The notes beneath the pieces are model-generated. The model did not search any database. It saw only the letters and a list, made by a program, of their open reading frames with translations, and had not been told where the DNA came from. The translations under genes were made by a program, and so were the position numbers. From assembly GCA_029821875.1 (NCBI GenBank), contig JALGXW010000005.1, forward strand, positions 1 to 64,000: a DNA stretch of 64,000 nt, in the 5' to 3' direction. Positions 26,777-35,045 of this stretch are shown here, one piece after another. The DNA is from Candidatus Hebobacterum abditum. Its GTDB lineage: Bacteria > Armatimonadota > Hebobacteria > Hebobacterales > Hebobacteraceae. Position 1 is the stretch's first letter, and every line of letters starts with the position of its first letter.

Positions 26777-27625
26777 CTAGCCGCCCGCGGTGGTGGATGC
26801 GGAGGAGGCTCGGAGGGAGTCATGCTGCGGTGGCGGCGGGGGCGCGGTCTGTCCGGGCTGGCGCCACCGGAAGACGATGTGGACCGGCGCCTTGCCGCGG
26901 ACGACATGTCCGCCGTCGCAGTTCACCGCGGTGTGAACGGGCAACTCCTTCTGCATGAAGTCGGCCAGCCGCCAGATGTCCGATCTTCCCTGGACGATGA
27001 AGATGTAGTCGGGGCTCATCCCGAGCGCCATGCGGTCGGTGACCCTGTTCATGAAGGCGGTTGAGAAGCCATCGCGCTGAAGCACGGGAGCCAGCCTTTG
27101 TCCGAGCGCCAGGGCGTTCACTCCCGGCGCGTGCTTCAGCGTGCCGTAGTCGCCGGAGAGATCGACGCTGCCATCGCCCATGATGGCGAAGAACCAGCGG
27201 CCCGTGGTGGCACTGGACAGGATGCAGCCATCGACCTGATAGAAGTCGGCCAGAGCCATTGATATTGAATGGTGGAAAGCGCCCGTGGAAACGGCGACTC
27301 CGTCAAGGCGCTCCTTCGCCTCTTCCTTGGTCTCGCCCCGCCGGTGGTAGGCGATGACGGCCTCCATGTGCTCACATCGGGGAAGCTGAATCACGCGGAA
27401 GGTGCGCCGTCGGTGCTTTGTGAGCCACACCTTGACCATGTGGCGCGGGTGCTCCTGTGCGGTCGAGGTGTCCGCGGCGGCAATGCCTGACAGCGTGGCG
27501 CCGGCGGAGGGAGAAGATGGGGCACGCGACGGCAGTGGGTTACGGTGCGCTGGCATCACAGGCGGCACCAGCAGCATCGCTACTACCAGAGATAGAACAC
27601 AACCGGCTTGGCGCATGGCCCTCAT
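26777..27625 (-). CDS. Exported protein, phosphodiester glycosidase (NAGPA)-like
   Basis: 282 residues with a signal peptide at 5-26. The mature part has VSTGAFHHSISM near 112, a Gly-rich GRWFFAIMGDGSVDL near 140 and HTAVNCDGGHVV near 232. The last resembles the DGG motif of phosphodiester glycosidase/NAGPA domains (usually NLDGGGS), but the following Ser/Thr is missing, so the assignment is tentative. The C-terminal tail is Pro-rich. The TTG-free ATG at 27625 or the ATG three codons later are both possible starts. It converges on panB. Confidence 0.5.
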   Translation of the reverse strand: MRAMRQAGCVLSLVVAMLLVPPVMPAHRNPLPSRAPSSPSAGATLSGIAAADTSTAQEHPRHMVKVWLTKHRRRTFRVIQLPRCEHMEAVIAYHRRGETKEEAKERLDGVAVSTGAFHHSISMALADFYQVDGCILSSATTGRWFFAIMGDGSVDLSGDYGTLKHAPGVNALALGQRLAPVLQRDGFSTAFMNRVTDRMALGMSPDYIFIVQGRSDIWRLADFMQKELPVHTAVNCDGGHVVRGKAPVHIVFRWRQPGQTAPPPPPQHDSLRASSASTTAGG

Positions 27626-28023
27626 CCCGTACTCAGTTCAGCTGGGTGCATCTGTACGTATTCCAGATTTGCCACACCATCAACGCATGCAATATGAGAG
27701 CCGAGCGCGCGCTCAATCCACTCTATTCATACCCAGAGGTATCTTCCGCCAATTCGCTACAGCGCCCGTCAATGGCACCGTTGGGCGACAAGGAACCTGG
27801 AGCGCTGTCCCGGGCAGCTGCCCACAGAGCGGCCCCCGCTCACGGGAGCACGGCCCCGGCGCTGTGATTCCGGCCTCTGAAGCTCGAACGCCCCTGCAGT
27901 CGGCGACACTGATGGGCATCCGAGAGACAAGGGTCGGGGTGCCCGGCTGGAGTAATCCCTAAGCGACTAGTATAATGCCGTGCAACCAACGAGGACGTTC
28001 AGCGACCCACTGAGGAGGCCGCG
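27626..28023 (+). promoter_or_regulatory. Divergent intergenic region with a TATAAT promoter for the small membrane genes
   Basis: This 398-base stretch lies between two divergent genes and has no convincing reading frame. A perfect -10 TATAAT is at 27971-27976 with only a weak -35 17 bases upstream. Transcription near 27983 would give a 40-base leader before GAGGAGG and the ATG at 28024. I see no other structure in it. Confidence 0.5.
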
Positions 28024-28434
28024 ATGGAGCTCGACGCTGTCTGGCTGGCGATCACCAAGATCTATGCGGTCGTCATGATCGTCGTGACACTGGCGCTGAC
28101 TGTCGGCATCATCTTCGTCGGCGTGAAGCTCTCCCGGCTGATCGATCGGGCGCTCGGGCTCCTCGGACTCGTGACGGACAAGGCCGAAGAGACGGCGGAG
28201 ACCGTCAGCCGGACGACCAGCAAGATAGTGCAGCAGGCCGAGCGCACGGCCGCGGCCGCCGAGGAGAACATCGAACGGGCGACGGCGAATCTCGAGGAGG
28301 CCTCAGTTGCGGTGAAGCGGGCCGCCTTGGGCAAGGCGGGCGAGGTCGCCGCGCTCATGGTCGGCGTGGTGAAGGGGCTGGGCGGTGCCAGCGCCGCGGA
28401 GCGACCACGCACGGGTGGCGAGACCGATGACTAG
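28024..28434 (+). CDS. Small membrane protein with helical tail (paralogue 1)
   Basis: 136 residues, function not recognised. One transmembrane helix (about residues 11-35) is followed by an Ala/Glu-rich amphipathic helix (40-100), possibly a coiled coil, and a polar end. This layout resembles DUF948/YtxH-like membrane-anchored helices. The N-terminal VWLAITKIYAVV matches GWLAITTVCALV of the next gene, so the two are paralogues. GAGGAGG precedes the ATG. Confidence 0.7.
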   Translation: MELDAVWLAITKIYAVVMIVVTLALTVGIIFVGVKLSRLIDRALGLLGLVTDKAEETAETVSRTTSKIVQQAERTAAAAEENIERATANLEEASVAVKRAALGKAGEVAALMVGVVKGLGGASAAERPRTGGETDD

Positions 28435-28506
28435 CTCCGGGAGGCCGGGCCATCGAGTGCAGTCGGCGCTGCGAGGCGAGCCAGGAGGCTGTCTTGGGGA
28501 GGTGTC

Positions 28507-28881
28507 ATGCAGGTAGATAGTGGCTGGCTGGCGATCACTACTGTCTGCGCGCTGGTAACGCTGACTGCTCTTTTCATCGTGGCGGCCGGCGTCGCCTACT
28601 TGGTCCTCAAGGTGAGGAGGCTGGCGCGGCTGGCTAAGGCTCTGCCGGAACGCGTGGCGGAGCGGTCCAAGGCCATCGCCGAGGAGACGCAGGGGCACGG
28701 ACGGCGGCTGACTGAGCGGGGCCGCCGGACGGGAGATGTCCTCCGTGCCAGCCTCGGCATCGTCAAAGACGCGATGGACGACGCGGGCAAGATGATTGCG
28801 CGCCGGCCTGTCGAGGGCCCGGGCTTTCTGAAGCGCCTGGCGCGTCGCCGCGGGCCACGAGAGGGGACGACGGACGCCTGA
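28507..28881 (+). CDS. Small membrane protein with helical tail (paralogue 2)
   Basis: 124 residues with a transmembrane helix at about 10-34, then a basic amphipathic helix rich in Arg and Lys and a positively charged C-terminus. It is a shorter, more basic relative of the preceding gene, 72 bases downstream, with GGGGAGG before the ATG. Opposite tail charges (acidic in paralogue 1, basic here) could let them pair. The function is unknown. Confidence 0.7.
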   Translation: MQVDSGWLAITTVCALVTLTALFIVAAGVAYLVLKVRRLARLAKALPERVAERSKAIAEETQGHGRRLTERGRRTGDVLRASLGIVKDAMDDAGKMIARRPVEGPGFLKRLARRRGPREGTTDA

Positions 28882-28956
28882 TCGGCTCTCCTCACGCGCG
28901 GCGGGGCCGGGTCAACGGATGCCACCCTCAACATGCTTGTCTAGGAGCTGAATGTC

Positions 28957-29448
28957 ATGAGTATGACTGATCAAGCGGCGATAGATGCCGCGCTCAGACA
29001 CATGCCGTATGGCGTCCACGTTGTGACGGCTCGCGGTCCGAAGGGGGACCATGGACTGACCGCGAGTTGGGTCATGCAGGTGTCGAAGACGCCACCGATG
29101 GTGGCTGTGGCTCTGCGGAAAGGCTCCGCCTCGGCCAATCTCGTCGAGGCCGCGGGGGCCTTCGCAGTCAATATCCTCTCGGCGGACAGCGCGGAGCTTG
29201 CCGAGCGCTTCTTCACGCCCGTGGATCGATTCGGCTCGCCACCCCAGCCGGTCGTCAGCAGAGGAGTATCGGAGTTGCCTCTGTTGGGTGAGGCCATCGG
29301 CTGGCTGGAGTGCGAGGTCCGCCATCGCTGGGAGCCGGGAGATCATGTGGTCTTCGTGGGCGAGGTCGTGGCTGGCAACCTGAAGAGGAGTGAGATGCCT
29401 CTCACGACCCTCGCTGCAGGCATGGGCTACGGCGGCATACAGACGTAG
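28957..29448 (+). CDS. Flavin reductase-like FMN-binding protein
   Basis: 163 residues of the flavin reductase (split beta-barrel) fold: MPYGVHVVTA near 17, GLTASWVMQVS near 33, FAVNILSAD near 68, ending GMGYGGIQT. Members bind FMN and reduce flavin with NAD(P)H, or act as stand-alone flavoproteins with ferric or other targets. It follows the two small membrane protein genes by 75 bases in the same direction and is followed by a strong hairpin. No monooxygenase partner is visible. Confidence 0.85.
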   Translation: MSMTDQAAIDAALRHMPYGVHVVTARGPKGDHGLTASWVMQVSKTPPMVAVALRKGSASANLVEAAGAFAVNILSADSAELAERFFTPVDRFGSPPQPVVSRGVSELPLLGEAIGWLECEVRHRWEPGDHVVFVGEVVAGNLKRSEMPLTTLAAGMGYGGIQT

Positions 29449-29525
29449 CTGCAGTCCTGGGGCCCAGAGGACAGTGCGGGAGGCGCGTTCCTTGGCCTTG
29501 TAGGACTGTCTGTCTCCTCTCGCTT

Positions 29526-29565
29526 GACGCGATGACCGGCCGCTTCGGCGGCCGGTCATCGCGTC
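29526..29565 (+). terminator. Perfect 18-bp stem with UUCG tetraloop
   Basis: Positions 29526-29543 pair with 29548-29565 without mismatch around TTCG. The stem is G+C-rich with a C(UUCG)G closure, the most stable tetraloop context. It lies 77 bases after the flavin reductase stop, but no U-run follows. I call it a terminator or mRNA-end stabiliser for that operon. Confidence 0.7.
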
Positions 29566-29712
29566 TTGCCTCGCCACCCTGGTTGCTGCCACCGCGGTTC
29601 GCTTTCCTCGTAGAGGCGAATCTGTGGAATACCAGCGTTTGGGCGACCAGTGTAGCGTTACTGTGCCAGCGGCCGCTTCGTGCCCTGAGCCAGCGTGGGA
29701 GGTTGAGGCACG

Positions 29713-32700
29713 ATGCGCGGGTTCGCCATGGCCGGGGACCAGGGGCCGTTGGCAGGGGCGATCTCCGCCTTCCAGGGCGCGCTGCGTGGGTGGCGCACGC
29801 GCTCTGCTGAACACCAATCACAAGAAGGGGCAGCAGTCTGCTCCTGTGCCGCCGCGGGGACGTCAGCGAAGGCTATCCTTGTCCTTTCGCTGGCCCTTCT
29901 CGTCGGCTGGGGCCTTCCGGCAGTCGCCGCGCCCGTCGTGTGGGTCGAGCCGAGCTTGGCGCGCGTCGGGCCGGACGCGCCTGCTGGAAGCCACACCGCG
30001 ATCGAGCTCCATGCAGCCAAGGGCGAGTACGAGTCGTTCCAGATCATCGTCCAGGCGCCAGCAGGTGGGCTGACGAACGTCAACGTTGCCGTCCCCGACG
30101 CGGACGAGGTCGAGTTCACTCTCTATCGGGAGCACTACGTCTACCTCGCGCGCGGCTCCGCCGACTGGGCCACCAACCAGAACAGCCCCCTCGGGGGTGG
30201 CTGGTACCCGGATGGACTGATCCCTTTCGTGGACCCGGCCACGGGGGAGGATCTCTCGGGCGCGGAGCTCGACGCAGTCCCCTTCGACCTCGCCGCGGGG
30301 AAGAACCAGCCGGTATGGGTAGACGTGCTCGTGCGCCGAGAGGCCCCGGCGGGTGAGTACACGGGGACGTTGGTGGTCACGAGCGATCAAGGCGAGGCGA
30401 CAGTAACGCTGGACCTAACCGTTTGGAACTTCGAGCTGCCCGTGACGCCGGCGCTCGACTCAGCCTTCCTCTATTGGACGGTGGGCGGTCAGCTGCAGCC
30501 GAAACAGGAATTGCTCCGGAACCGCATCATGCCAACGAACGCGAGTTCCTCGCACGCCAACACCCTCGTCAGTGAAGGCCTGGGCGCGGTGAACATCGGC
30601 TTCTGGAGCGGCGCCGATGGCAGCACCTGCAGCGTCTCCAATCCGCCGCCGAGCGCGACCGCCGTCGCCTCTGCCGCCGCTGCCTATCCCGACGGGTTGC
30701 GTCTCTACGCCTATACCGCCGATGAGATCAGCCACTGCTCGGGCCTGTTGCCGACGATGGAGGCCTACGCCGACGCGCTGCACGAGGCCGGCGTCGACCA
30801 GCTCATCACGATGCCGCCCAACTCGGACTGGGCGGGAGTCGTGGACATCTGGGTGGAGCTGCCTAAGCAGTATGATGTCGCCGACGTCGAGGATGCCATC
30901 GAGCGGGGAGAGGCGGTGTGGAGCTACAACTGCCTCCAGCAGGATGACTACTCGCCAAAGTGGCTGCTCGACTACGCGCCCATCAACTATCGCATCCAAC
31001 CTGGCTTCATCAACCAGAGCCTTGGGCTCAGCGGGCTCCTCTACTGGCGAGCGGACCACTGGACCGCCGATCCCTGGAACGATGTCACGCGCTATTCTGT
31101 GAGCTACCCCGGCGAGGGCCTGCTCGTGTATCCCGCCGAGCAGGTCGGGCTTGAAGGTGTTGTGCCATCGATGCGACTGAAGTGGCTGCGGGATGGTGTG
31201 GACGATTACGATTACGTGCAGATTCTGAAGGGACGCGGCGACGGTGATTGGGCTCTCGGCATCGCCCAGGCTGTGGGACCGGATTGGATCAACTGGATCA
31301 GAGACCCGAGCGCGCTCGAGTCCGCACGGCGTCAGCTTGGCGAGAGGATAGTCGACCTCGACGCGCCGCACAGCCTGGAGGTCACGGTCTCTGCCTCACC
31401 TGGTGTCGTTCCCTCCGAGGGGATAGTCTCCTTGGACGCAGCAGCGGTCGATGGCCTCGGCCACGGTATAGGCGCGTGGACCTGGTCGGACAATGGGGCC
31501 GGCGGGATCTTCCTGCCTTCAGCAGCCATGCAGAGCCCGGCGTATTACGCTCCGGCCAACACGAGCGGAAGTGATCTCAGCATTGAGCTCACGGCGACCG
31601 CCACGTGCGCGGGCGCAGAGCCGCTTGCGGCCAGCGACACGGCGACGGTGACGGTCCAGTCGACCCCGCACCTGCTGTCGGTGACGGCAACGGCTTCACC
31701 TGGCTCCGTGCCCTCCGGCGGGACCACCATGCTGTCGGCGAGCGCGAGCGACACCCATGGCCACTCGGTCACATCCTGGCATTGGGATGACGGGGATGCG
31801 GGCGGGACGTTCTACCCGTCGCGCGATGTGCAGTACCCGAGCTACACGGCCCCGTCGAACACGTCGGAAGTCGAGCTCGAAGTGTTCCTCAGTGTGACGG
31901 TCACGTGCGCCGCGTCGACTCCCATCACCGCAAGTGCAGAGACATCGGTCACTGTCGTGCCGGGAGGCGAGGCGCCGGCCGTGGAGGCCCAACAGCCCAC
32001 GCCCTCCGTTGTGGACTCAGAGGGAGTCGCCTCACTGTCGGCGACGCTCAGCGGCGACGTCATCGAGGGCGAAGTAGCCTGGCACTGGCACGACGGCGAG
32101 GCGGGCGGGACCTTTCTGCCGTCGCCCGGCGTACGCTCACCGCTGTACCAAGCTCCTCGCAACACGACGGGACAGCCCCTGGAGGTTGCTCTTACAGTGG
32201 CCGCGAACCGCGAGGGGCCGGCCGCCGTTCTTCACGATTCGACGTCGATCACGGTGGAGCCGGCGGAACACGCTCTGACCATTCACGCCTATGTCGATCC
32301 ATCCGCCATCGGGTGGAAGGGAAAGGCACAGCTTACGGCCAGTACCGACGACACGTTCGGGCACGCCGTGGCTGACTGGCACTGGTCTGACGGAGGCGCA
32401 GGTGGATCCTTCTCGCCGTCGGCACTCGTCCCGGATCCCATCTACCGGCCCCTTCCCAACACCACTCTGGAAGAACAGGTCGTGACGCTCGCCGTCACCG
32501 CGACGTGCGACGGCGCCGCCCCGGCAAGCAACAGCGCAAGCGCGATCTTGTTGGTTCAGCCAAAGCCTAACGTGAAGGCGAGGACCGCCCGCGTGTCCAG
32601 GACCGCGGTGCGTGACGGCGAGACAACGCTGTTGATCGCGGACGCGCTAGAGCGGAGCACGGTCCGCGCCGCGTTCTGCGATGTGCCGGAGGACTTCTGG

Positions 32701-33240
32701 GCGGCGGGGGCCATCGCGGCCTGCCGGGATGCCGGGATCATAGTCGGCTACGATCTCGAGTCGTACGGGCCCGACCTCCCGATCTCCCGCGCTGAGATTG
32801 CAGTCTACATCGCGCGGGCGCTGTCCGGGGGGGACGGCGCCCTGCCGCCGGGGCCCGCGGAGGCATCCTTCCGAGATGTGTCCGCGCAGCACTGGGCACG
32901 GCGTCATGTCGAGTACGTCAGGGCTGCCGGCATCGTCACTGGTTTTCGGGACGGGACATATCGCCCGGGCGAGAACGTGACGCGCGCGCAGATGGCGGCG
33001 TTCGTTGCTCGATCTGTTGTAGACCCAGCCGGGGACGAAGGCCTGCGCACCTATAGCCCTCCGCTGTGTGCAACTTTCACCGACGTCCAGCCCACGCTCT
33101 GGGCCTTCAGCTATGTCGAGTATCTGGCCGCGGCAGGAATAGCCGTGGGCTACGAGGACGGCACATACCGGCCGCACTCCGTGTGCACCCGCGCGGAGAC
33201 CGTGGTTTATCTGGCCCGCGCTTTCGGCTTAGGCGACTAG
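29713..33240 (+). CDS. SLH-anchored DUF4091/GH123-like protein with four Ig-like repeats
   Basis: 1175 residues. The ATG at 29713 follows GGAGG by 11 bases; the export signal appears only at about residues 50-72, so a later start is possible. Residues 75-235 are the DUF4091 N-domain (WVEPSLARVG), then a barrel with YAYTADEI near 338 whose Asp-Glu pair fits the GH123-type acids. Residues 553-952 are four 100-residue repeats (WHWDDGDAGG types). The end carries three SLH domains (about 985-1175), with FCDVPEDFWAAGA, ARRHVEYVRAAGI and WAFSYVEYLAAAGI. It should sit on the cell surface and act on a glycan. Its close paralogue, at 47607-50027, faces it across the exopolysaccharide genes. Confidence 0.85.
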   Translation: MRGFAMAGDQGPLAGAISAFQGALRGWRTRSAEHQSQEGAAVCSCAAAGTSAKAILVLSLALLVGWGLPAVAAPVVWVEPSLARVGPDAPAGSHTAIELHAAKGEYESFQIIVQAPAGGLTNVNVAVPDADEVEFTLYREHYVYLARGSADWATNQNSPLGGGWYPDGLIPFVDPATGEDLSGAELDAVPFDLAAGKNQPVWVDVLVRREAPAGEYTGTLVVTSDQGEATVTLDLTVWNFELPVTPALDSAFLYWTVGGQLQPKQELLRNRIMPTNASSSHANTLVSEGLGAVNIGFWSGADGSTCSVSNPPPSATAVASAAAAYPDGLRLYAYTADEISHCSGLLPTMEAYADALHEAGVDQLITMPPNSDWAGVVDIWVELPKQYDVADVEDAIERGEAVWSYNCLQQDDYSPKWLLDYAPINYRIQPGFINQSLGLSGLLYWRADHWTADPWNDVTRYSVSYPGEGLLVYPAEQVGLEGVVPSMRLKWLRDGVDDYDYVQILKGRGDGDWALGIAQAVGPDWINWIRDPSALESARRQLGERIVDLDAPHSLEVTVSASPGVVPSEGIVSLDAAAVDGLGHGIGAWTWSDNGAGGIFLPSAAMQSPAYYAPANTSGSDLSIELTATATCAGAEPLAASDTATVTVQSTPHLLSVTATASPGSVPSGGTTMLSASASDTHGHSVTSWHWDDGDAGGTFYPSRDVQYPSYTAPSNTSEVELEVFLSVTVTCAASTPITASAETSVTVVPGGEAPAVEAQQPTPSVVDSEGVASLSATLSGDVIEGEVAWHWHDGEAGGTFLPSPGVRSPLYQAPRNTTGQPLEVALTVAANREGPAAVLHDSTSITVEPAEHALTIHAYVDPSAIGWKGKAQLTASTDDTFGHAVADWHWSDGGAGGSFSPSALVPDPIYRPLPNTTLEEQVVTLAVTATCDGAAPASNSASAILLVQPKPNVKARTARVSRTAVRDGETTLLIADALERSTVRAAFCDVPEDFWAAGAIAACRDAGIIVGYDLESYGPDLPISRAEIAVYIARALSGGDGALPPGPAEASFRDVSAQHWARRHVEYVRAAGIVTGFRDGTYRPGENVTRAQMAAFVARSVVDPAGDEGLRTYSPPLCATFTDVQPTLWAFSYVEYLAAAGIAVGYEDGTYRPHSVCTRAETVVYLARAFGLGD
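31369..32568 (+). repeat. Four tandem 300-nt repeats encoding Ig-like domains
   Basis: The copies start at 31369, 31669, 31969 and 32269, exactly 300 bases apart. Each encodes 100 residues with a Trp-x-Trp core near position 37-39 (WTW, WHW), an AGG turn and a Pro-rich PxYxAPxNT block near 57-65. The copies are clearly diverged at the DNA level. Confidence 0.85.
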
Positions 33241-33727
33241 TCCGGCCGCTGCCACAATCAGGCGCGAGGTCGAATCACTCGATCCCCTTCGCAGCGCGGC
33301 CGTGCCGTGTCGTGATTGGCAGAATTGGGGAGGGCCCCACCGGCTAGCGTAGCTGGCGGGGCTCTCCCGCGTCCCGAGCAGAGGCCGCCTTCGCCCCCAG
33401 ACTGTAGACGGGCGACCTCGGCGCGGCGAGCCCATGGGGCGCGAGCGTCCGCTCTGCGTCGGCCCTGCCCCGCCCGGCCATGGTGTCTCCTGCAGCCCTC
33501 TGACGCCCTGTCTGCCCATCGTCGGTTTGGACGGTTGGGGAGCCATCTTTGTGCCCATTTCCCACAACGGGGCAAGGGACACACAGGGATTTGGCCCAGG
33601 AATGTCGTATTCTAGTACTCACGCTACCTAGACGGGCGCAAGCTGGGGGGACCAGTGGGCAAGCAATCCGCGGGGCGAGTGTTGCGCGGAAGCAGATAGC
33701 CTGGCGTTGCGTTCGGGGAGGCGGAGC
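33241..33727 (+). other. Intergenic region upstream of the exopolysaccharide genes
   Basis: 487 bases without a supported gene. It holds a hairpin near its left end (separate entry). A -10-like TATTCT is at 33608-33613 without a convincing -35. The rest shows no strong structure to me. Confidence 0.4.
33327..33369 (+). terminator. Imperfect hairpin after the SLH/DUF4091 gene
   Basis: Arms 33327-33345 and 33351-33369 pair over about 19 positions with few mismatches, 87 bases after the stop. No U-run follows. It may end the surface-protein transcript before the exopolysaccharide genes. Confidence 0.45.
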
Positions 33728-34948
33728 ATGCGCGTTGGTCTGTGCCTGGTTCTGGGGCTAGTTGGCCTGCAGTCTCTCGGTCTTGCCCAGGTCGAGAAGG
33801 CCGCTGCTGTCGGTGCAGCAGAGCGGTCGGCCGCGCCTATCGCCTGCTCCGATACCTACCGGATCTGCCCCGGCGATACCCTCTCCATCGCGGTCGATGG
33901 AGAGGACGTCTTCACCCAGGAGTGTCAGGTGAACGGGGCAGGCACGATCTCGTACCCGATGCTTGGCGACGTGCCCGCGGCGGGCGCGACCTGTTCGGAC
34001 CTGAGGGCGCGGTTGGAGGAGGACCTGAGCAGGTACCTCAAGCACCCCACGGTCATGATCACAGTCAAGGAGTACGGGCAGGTCGGGATGAGCGTGTTCG
34101 TGATGGGCGAGGTGAGGAGCCCCGGGGTCTATCCACTTGCGGGCGGCTCGGGATTGATGCAACCGCTCGCCGCGGCGGGTGGGCTTACCGAGTACGCCAG
34201 CGGCCAGGTCACGGTCATGAAGCGAACCGGGGAGTCGTGGGTGGCATCGCTTGAGGACGTCCCTGGAAGCGGCGCCGGAGGCATACTGGAGCCCGGCGAC
34301 GTGATACTAGTCCAGCGGCGTCTTGAGCAGAGATACGCAGTGCTCGGCGAGGTGCCGACGCCGGGCATGTTTGACATGCCCGCACAGGGAGAGGTGCGCG
34401 TGCTCGACGCGATGACTCAAGCCGGACTGCTCGAGCCGAGCACCGATGCATCTCCCGGGGCGCCCGGGAGCCTGTTGGACAATCCGATTCGCACGGCCGA
34501 CCTGGAGCACGCCTCCGTCACGCGGGGCGAAGTGGTGATCCCTGTCGACCTCGCGGCGCTGCTCGCGGGCGACGCTGGACAGAACATCGTGCTCCGGTCG
34601 GGCGATGTGCTGACGGTGCCGCAACTTCCGGTGGTGCGCGTGTACGCGCTCGGCGAGGTGAAGGCGGCCGGGCGACACAACCTGCCGGAGCCCGCGAGCG
34701 TTCTGGATCTTCTGAGTGCAGCAGGTGGCATCACGGCCAGCGCCCGGCCTTCTGACGCGAGCATTATCAGGATGGTCGATGGCGAACCGGCGGCGACGCC
34801 GCTCGACATCGGGGATCTTCTGCGGGACGGCGACTCGGAGGAGAATCCGTCCCTGCAGGAAGGTGATGTCCTCTTCGTCCCGGCGCGGGGCGAGAGCAAC
34901 CGGAATGTCTGGAGGCTGCTCTCGGTGCTGCCGTACTTGATCTTCTGA
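33728..34948 (+). CDS. Polysaccharide export outer-membrane protein (Wza-like, three SLBB)
   Basis: 406 residues from the ATG at 33728, with GGGGAGG 7 bases upstream. Residues 1-22 are a signal peptide. The Poly_export domain (YRICPGDTLSIAV, then GTISYPMLGDV) covers about 45-125. Three SLBB domains follow: VMGEVRSPGVYPL, VLGEVPTPGMFDM and ALGEVKAAGRHNL. It forms the outer-membrane exit channel for a polysaccharide. It is the first gene of the exopolysaccharide run and precedes the Wzc-like gene, its usual partner. Its presence argues for an outer membrane. Confidence 0.92.
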   Translation: MRVGLCLVLGLVGLQSLGLAQVEKAAAVGAAERSAAPIACSDTYRICPGDTLSIAVDGEDVFTQECQVNGAGTISYPMLGDVPAAGATCSDLRARLEEDLSRYLKHPTVMITVKEYGQVGMSVFVMGEVRSPGVYPLAGGSGLMQPLAAAGGLTEYASGQVTVMKRTGESWVASLEDVPGSGAGGILEPGDVILVQRRLEQRYAVLGEVPTPGMFDMPAQGEVRVLDAMTQAGLLEPSTDASPGAPGSLLDNPIRTADLEHASVTRGEVVIPVDLAALLAGDAGQNIVLRSGDVLTVPQLPVVRVYALGEVKAAGRHNLPEPASVLDLLSAAGGITASARPSDASIIRMVDGEPAATPLDIGDLLRDGDSEENPSLQEGDVLFVPARGESNRNVWRLLSVLPYLIF

Positions 34949-35045
34949 GGAGTCGAGCAAGTGGCTCTTGACGACTATAGCTGTGCGGCTGTGCGGGATG
35001 GTCGCTCCATCTGTCCGGCCCCGCTTGGCCGCGAGGTGAGCGCGA

